A stretch of DNA of 7,139 nt, taken from Bacteroidales bacterium. GTDB lineage: Bacteria; Bacteroidota; Bacteroidia; Bacteroidales; FEN-979. Positions within the stretch are counted from its first letter, which is position 1; each line of letters starts with the position of its first letter. The position numbers and the translations under genes were made by a program. The stretch spans positions 1-7,139 of the forward strand of contig JAFGNY010000051.1 in the NCBI GenBank assembly GCA_016926765.1, read 5' to 3'. Below are positions 4,870-7,139 of the stretch, piece by piece. Under the pieces are notes generated by a model. It saw only the letters and a program-made list of their open reading frames with translations. It had not been told where the DNA came from and made no database searches.

Positions 4870-7139
4870 CTAGTACAATCTCGGGTATTTATTCGGGTTG
4901 TACTCATGCATCAGGTCATAAACCGTTTGAAAAACATCTTCGGCGTTGGGGTTGGAGAAGTAGTCGCCATCGTTGCTATATGCCGGACGATGATCGGTGG
5001 AGGTGAGCGTTTTTGGAACAGCATCCAGAAACTGGTATCCTCCCTGATCTTCCAGCACTTTCTGCATCATATAGGCGGTAGCGCCTCCCGGAACGTCTTC
5101 ATCGAAGAAAATGATCTTGTTTGTTTTCTGCAACGATTTCAGGATATCATGCTGAACATCGAACGGAACGAGAGACTGTACGTCGATCAGTTCCACCGAG
5201 ATATGGAAATCGGAAAGTTGTGATAATGCTTCCTGGGCAATTTTCACACAGGAGCCGTAGGTCACCAGGGTGACATCGTTCCCTTCCTGAAGCACCTCAA
5301 TAGTGCCAACCGGGATCCGGTATTCGCCAATATTATCCGGTAATTTTTCTTTAAGGCGGTACCCGTTCAGGGGTTCGATGATCAATGCCGGATCGTCAGA
5401 AGCCATCATCGTATTATAGAATCCGGCAGCACGTGTCATATCTCTGGGCGCCAGAACATAGACTCCTCTGATGGAGTTGATTACCATACTTAGCGGGGAT
5501 CCGCTATGCCAGATCCCAACCAGCCTGTGCCCCCGTGTGCTGATAATCATGGGAACTTTCTGACCACCTTTGGTACGGTATTGTGTAGTTGCCAGATCGT
5601 CGCTCATGACCTGGAGTCCATAAAGGAGATAGTCGAAATACTGGATCTCAGAGATGGGCCTTAACCCACGAAGGGCCAGACCAATCCCTTGTCCGATGAT
5701 GGTTGCTTCGCGGATGCCGGTATCGAAGATTCTCTCCTCGCCGTATTTCGCCTGTAATCCCTCAAGTGTTTGGTTTACACCACCAATCTTTCCCACATCT
5801 TCTCCATAGATCACGGCAAGCGGGTTATTCGTGAAAAGGTAATCGTAATTGGCCAGCAACACTTCTCTTCCGGTTACCATAGGAGAACTGTCGGAAAAAC
5901 GGGGAGGGACTCCTTTGATATTTTGGGCTCTCAGTTCTGATTCACTGTAGAGATGCGAGTTATACCGGTAGTAATTTTCTTTCAGCCGGGCATCCAGCCA
6001 GGCACGCAGTTCGGCAACCATCGGTTTTTTTACCCCGCAACTGAGGCAAACATCCCTGAGGATCTTTTTAGCCGAGGAGATCACATCTTTCCGGATCGGT
6101 TCGCCAATCTGACTCAGGTCGTGGATAATACGGTCAATCCGATCCTGCTTTTTGCAGGGGCAATGTGTTGTTTTGACCGTTTCAATCAGCTGTTTCCGTT
6201 CTGCTTTTATAGGCTCCTGGAAGTTGTTCCAGGCTTTTTTCCGGGCATCACGTGCCCGCTGAACAGCTTCAGCTTCAATTTGATCAAGCTCTTCCGGAGA
6301 AGCAAGCTGGCTTTCAAGGATCCATTTTCTCATCCGGGCAATACAGTCATACTCTTTCTCCCATTCCAGTCGTTCTTCTGATTTGTAGCGTTCATGCGAT
6401 CCGGAAGTGGAATGTCCCTGGGGCTGGGTTAATTCCGTAACATGGAACAATACGGGAATATGTTCTTCCCGGCAAAGGGAAATCCCTTGTTTAAACGTCT
6501 CGAAGAGAGCTGGATAATCCCATCCCTTCACTTTATAAATTAAGATTCCCGGGTTGTTATCGTCTTTCTCAAATCCCTTCAGAACCGCCGAGATGCTTTG
6601 CTTGGTTGTCTGGTACTTCTGTGGAACGGATATACCAAAGCCATCGTCCCACACCGACATAGCCAGGGGAACCTGCATGACGCCGGCAGCATTCATGGTC
6701 TCCCAGAAATGGCCTTCGGAGGTGGAGGCATCGCCGATCATCCCAAAGGCGACTTCATTTCCGTTGACCGAAAACTGCCGGTAGGATTTTAACCCCGGGT
6801 TGTCCCTGAAAAGTTTTGAAGCCAGAGCCAACCCCAGCAGACGCGGCATTTGTCCGGCTGTGGGGGAGATGTCGGCAGAGGAGTTTTTCTGTTTCGTCAG
6901 ATCTTTCCAGTCTCCCTGTTCGTCGATGCTCCGGGTGGCAAAATGGTTGTTCATTATCCGGCCAACGGTTCCGGGATTGATGGTGATATCGGTGTCGCCA
7001 TATAGCTGGGCGAAGAACTCCTCCGGCGTGAACAGGCCGGCAGCCATCATAAAGGTTTGGTCGCGGTAGTAACCAGAACGCCAGTCGCCATCCTGGAAGA
7101 ATTTCGCCAGCACCAGTTGAGGAACCTCTTTTCCGTCGC
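4870..7139 (-). CDS. 2-oxoacid dehydrogenase E1 component, fused alpha-beta, 5' end cut by window
   Basis: This is the thiamine-diphosphate E1 of a branched-chain or related 2-oxoacid dehydrogenase complex: it decarboxylates a 2-oxoacid and passes the acyl group to lipoamide on E2. 755 full codons are visible and the frame is open to the edge; the GTG at 7111-7113 is internal, since DGKEVPQL precedes it in frame. Numbering from the first full codon, the alpha part covers about 1-310, with the TPP/Mg motif GDASTSEG at 135-142 and WDDGFGIS at 163-170, followed by HSTSGSHERYKS. A linker of about 90 residues carries CPC (326-328) and CLSC (364-367). The beta part (about 420 to the end) shows YGEDVG, FDTGIREATIIGQGIGLAL, YGSCVKIA, DVQSLVPFD and FFDEDVPGG. 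In most bacteria alpha and beta are separate; the fusion is common in Bacteroidota. The substrate is not certain: branched-chain 2-oxoacids are the best guess. E2 and E3 genes are not in the window. Confidence 0.9.
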   Translation of the reverse strand, partial: DGKEVPQLVLAKFFQDGDWRSGYYRDQTFMMAAGLFTPEEFFAQLYGDTDITINPGTVGRIMNNHFATRSIDEQGDWKDLTKQKNSSADISPTAGQMPRLLGLALASKLFRDNPGLKSYRQFSVNGNEVAFGMIGDASTSEGHFWETMNAAGVMQVPLAMSVWDDGFGISVPQKYQTTKQSISAVLKGFEKDDNNPGILIYKVKGWDYPALFETFKQGISLCREEHIPVLFHVTELTQPQGHSTSGSHERYKSEERLEWEKEYDCIARMRKWILESQLASPEELDQIEAEAVQRARDARKKAWNNFQEPIKAERKQLIETVKTTHCPCKKQDRIDRIIHDLSQIGEPIRKDVISSAKKILRDVCLSCGVKKPMVAELRAWLDARLKENYYRYNSHLYSESELRAQNIKGVPPRFSDSSPMVTGREVLLANYDYLFTNNPLAVIYGEDVGKIGGVNQTLEGLQAKYGEERIFDTGIREATIIGQGIGLALRGLRPISEIQYFDYLLYGLQVMSDDLATTQYRTKGGQKVPMIISTRGHRLVGIWHSGSPLSMVINSIRGVYVLAPRDMTRAAGFYNTMMASDDPALIIEPLNGYRLKEKLPDNIGEYRIPVGTIEVLQEGNDVTLVTYGSCVKIAQEALSQLSDFHISVELIDVQSLVPFDVQHDILKSLQKTNKIIFFDEDVPGGATAYMMQKVLEDQGGYQFLDAVPKTLTSTDHRPAYSNDGDYFSNPNAEDVFQTVYDLMHEYNPNKYPRLY

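Noticed and set aside
4777..5223. Plus-strand 148-codon frame, and similar ones at 5953-6381 and 6800-7069
   Set aside because: They are antisense to the E1 gene, have no promoter-like sequence and no motif I can recognise.
7111..7113. GTG as the start codon of the E1 gene
   Set aside because: The frame is open upstream to the window edge with plausible family sequence (DGKEVPQL before it), and the E1 alpha N-terminus would be too short.

Overview
The window reads as chromosomal DNA of a Bacteroidota bacterium, most likely from the Bacteroidales or a nearby order. Three things point there: upstream sequences that fit the Bacteroidota promoter form (TTTG, then TAnnTTTG) instead of the sigma70 form, start codons without clear Shine-Dalgarno sequences, and gene content typical of the phylum (fused gamma-alpha 2-oxoacid:ferredoxin oxidoreductase, fused alpha-beta E1 dehydrogenase, an LpxH-type phosphatase, a lipoprotein with a DUF4369-like domain). 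The species cannot be named from the sequence.

Layout. Positions 1-1576 (minus strand) hold most of korA, whose 3' end is cut by the window edge. It is divergent from a small 2[4Fe-4S] ferredoxin gene at 1730-1897 (plus strand); the 153-bp gap holds a promoter-like sequence for each direction and a hairpin in the ferredoxin leader. A bidirectional hairpin terminator at 1931-1965 separates the ferredoxin from a convergent minus-strand series. In transcription order that series is: the fused E1 dehydrogenase (4870-7139, 5' end cut by the window edge), mnmD (4080-4751), a Nudix hydrolase (3563-4012), a lipoprotein (2752-3558) and lpxH (1964-2722). Gaps of 4, 29 and 67 bp separate the last four genes, so they may be partly co-transcribed. 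The 118-bp gap between E1 and mnmD is filled with short tandem repeats.

Function. Two routes for oxidative decarboxylation of 2-oxoacids lie close together: a ferredoxin-reducing one (KorA plus a plausible partner ferredoxin) and a lipoamide/NAD-linked one (the E1 component). The genes between them are housekeeping: lipid A synthesis (LpxH), tRNA wobble-uridine modification (MnmD), nucleotide-type pyrophosphate hydrolysis (Nudix) and an envelope lipoprotein.

I see no mobile element, CRISPR array, RNA gene or defence system, and no convincing new multigene system. The least ordinary features are a 29/32-identical repeat pair that forms part of the unusually long signal-peptide region of the lipoprotein, the tandem repeats before mnmD, a CxC plus CxxC cysteine group in the linker of the E1 fusion, and a marked excess of the hexamer GGATCC.
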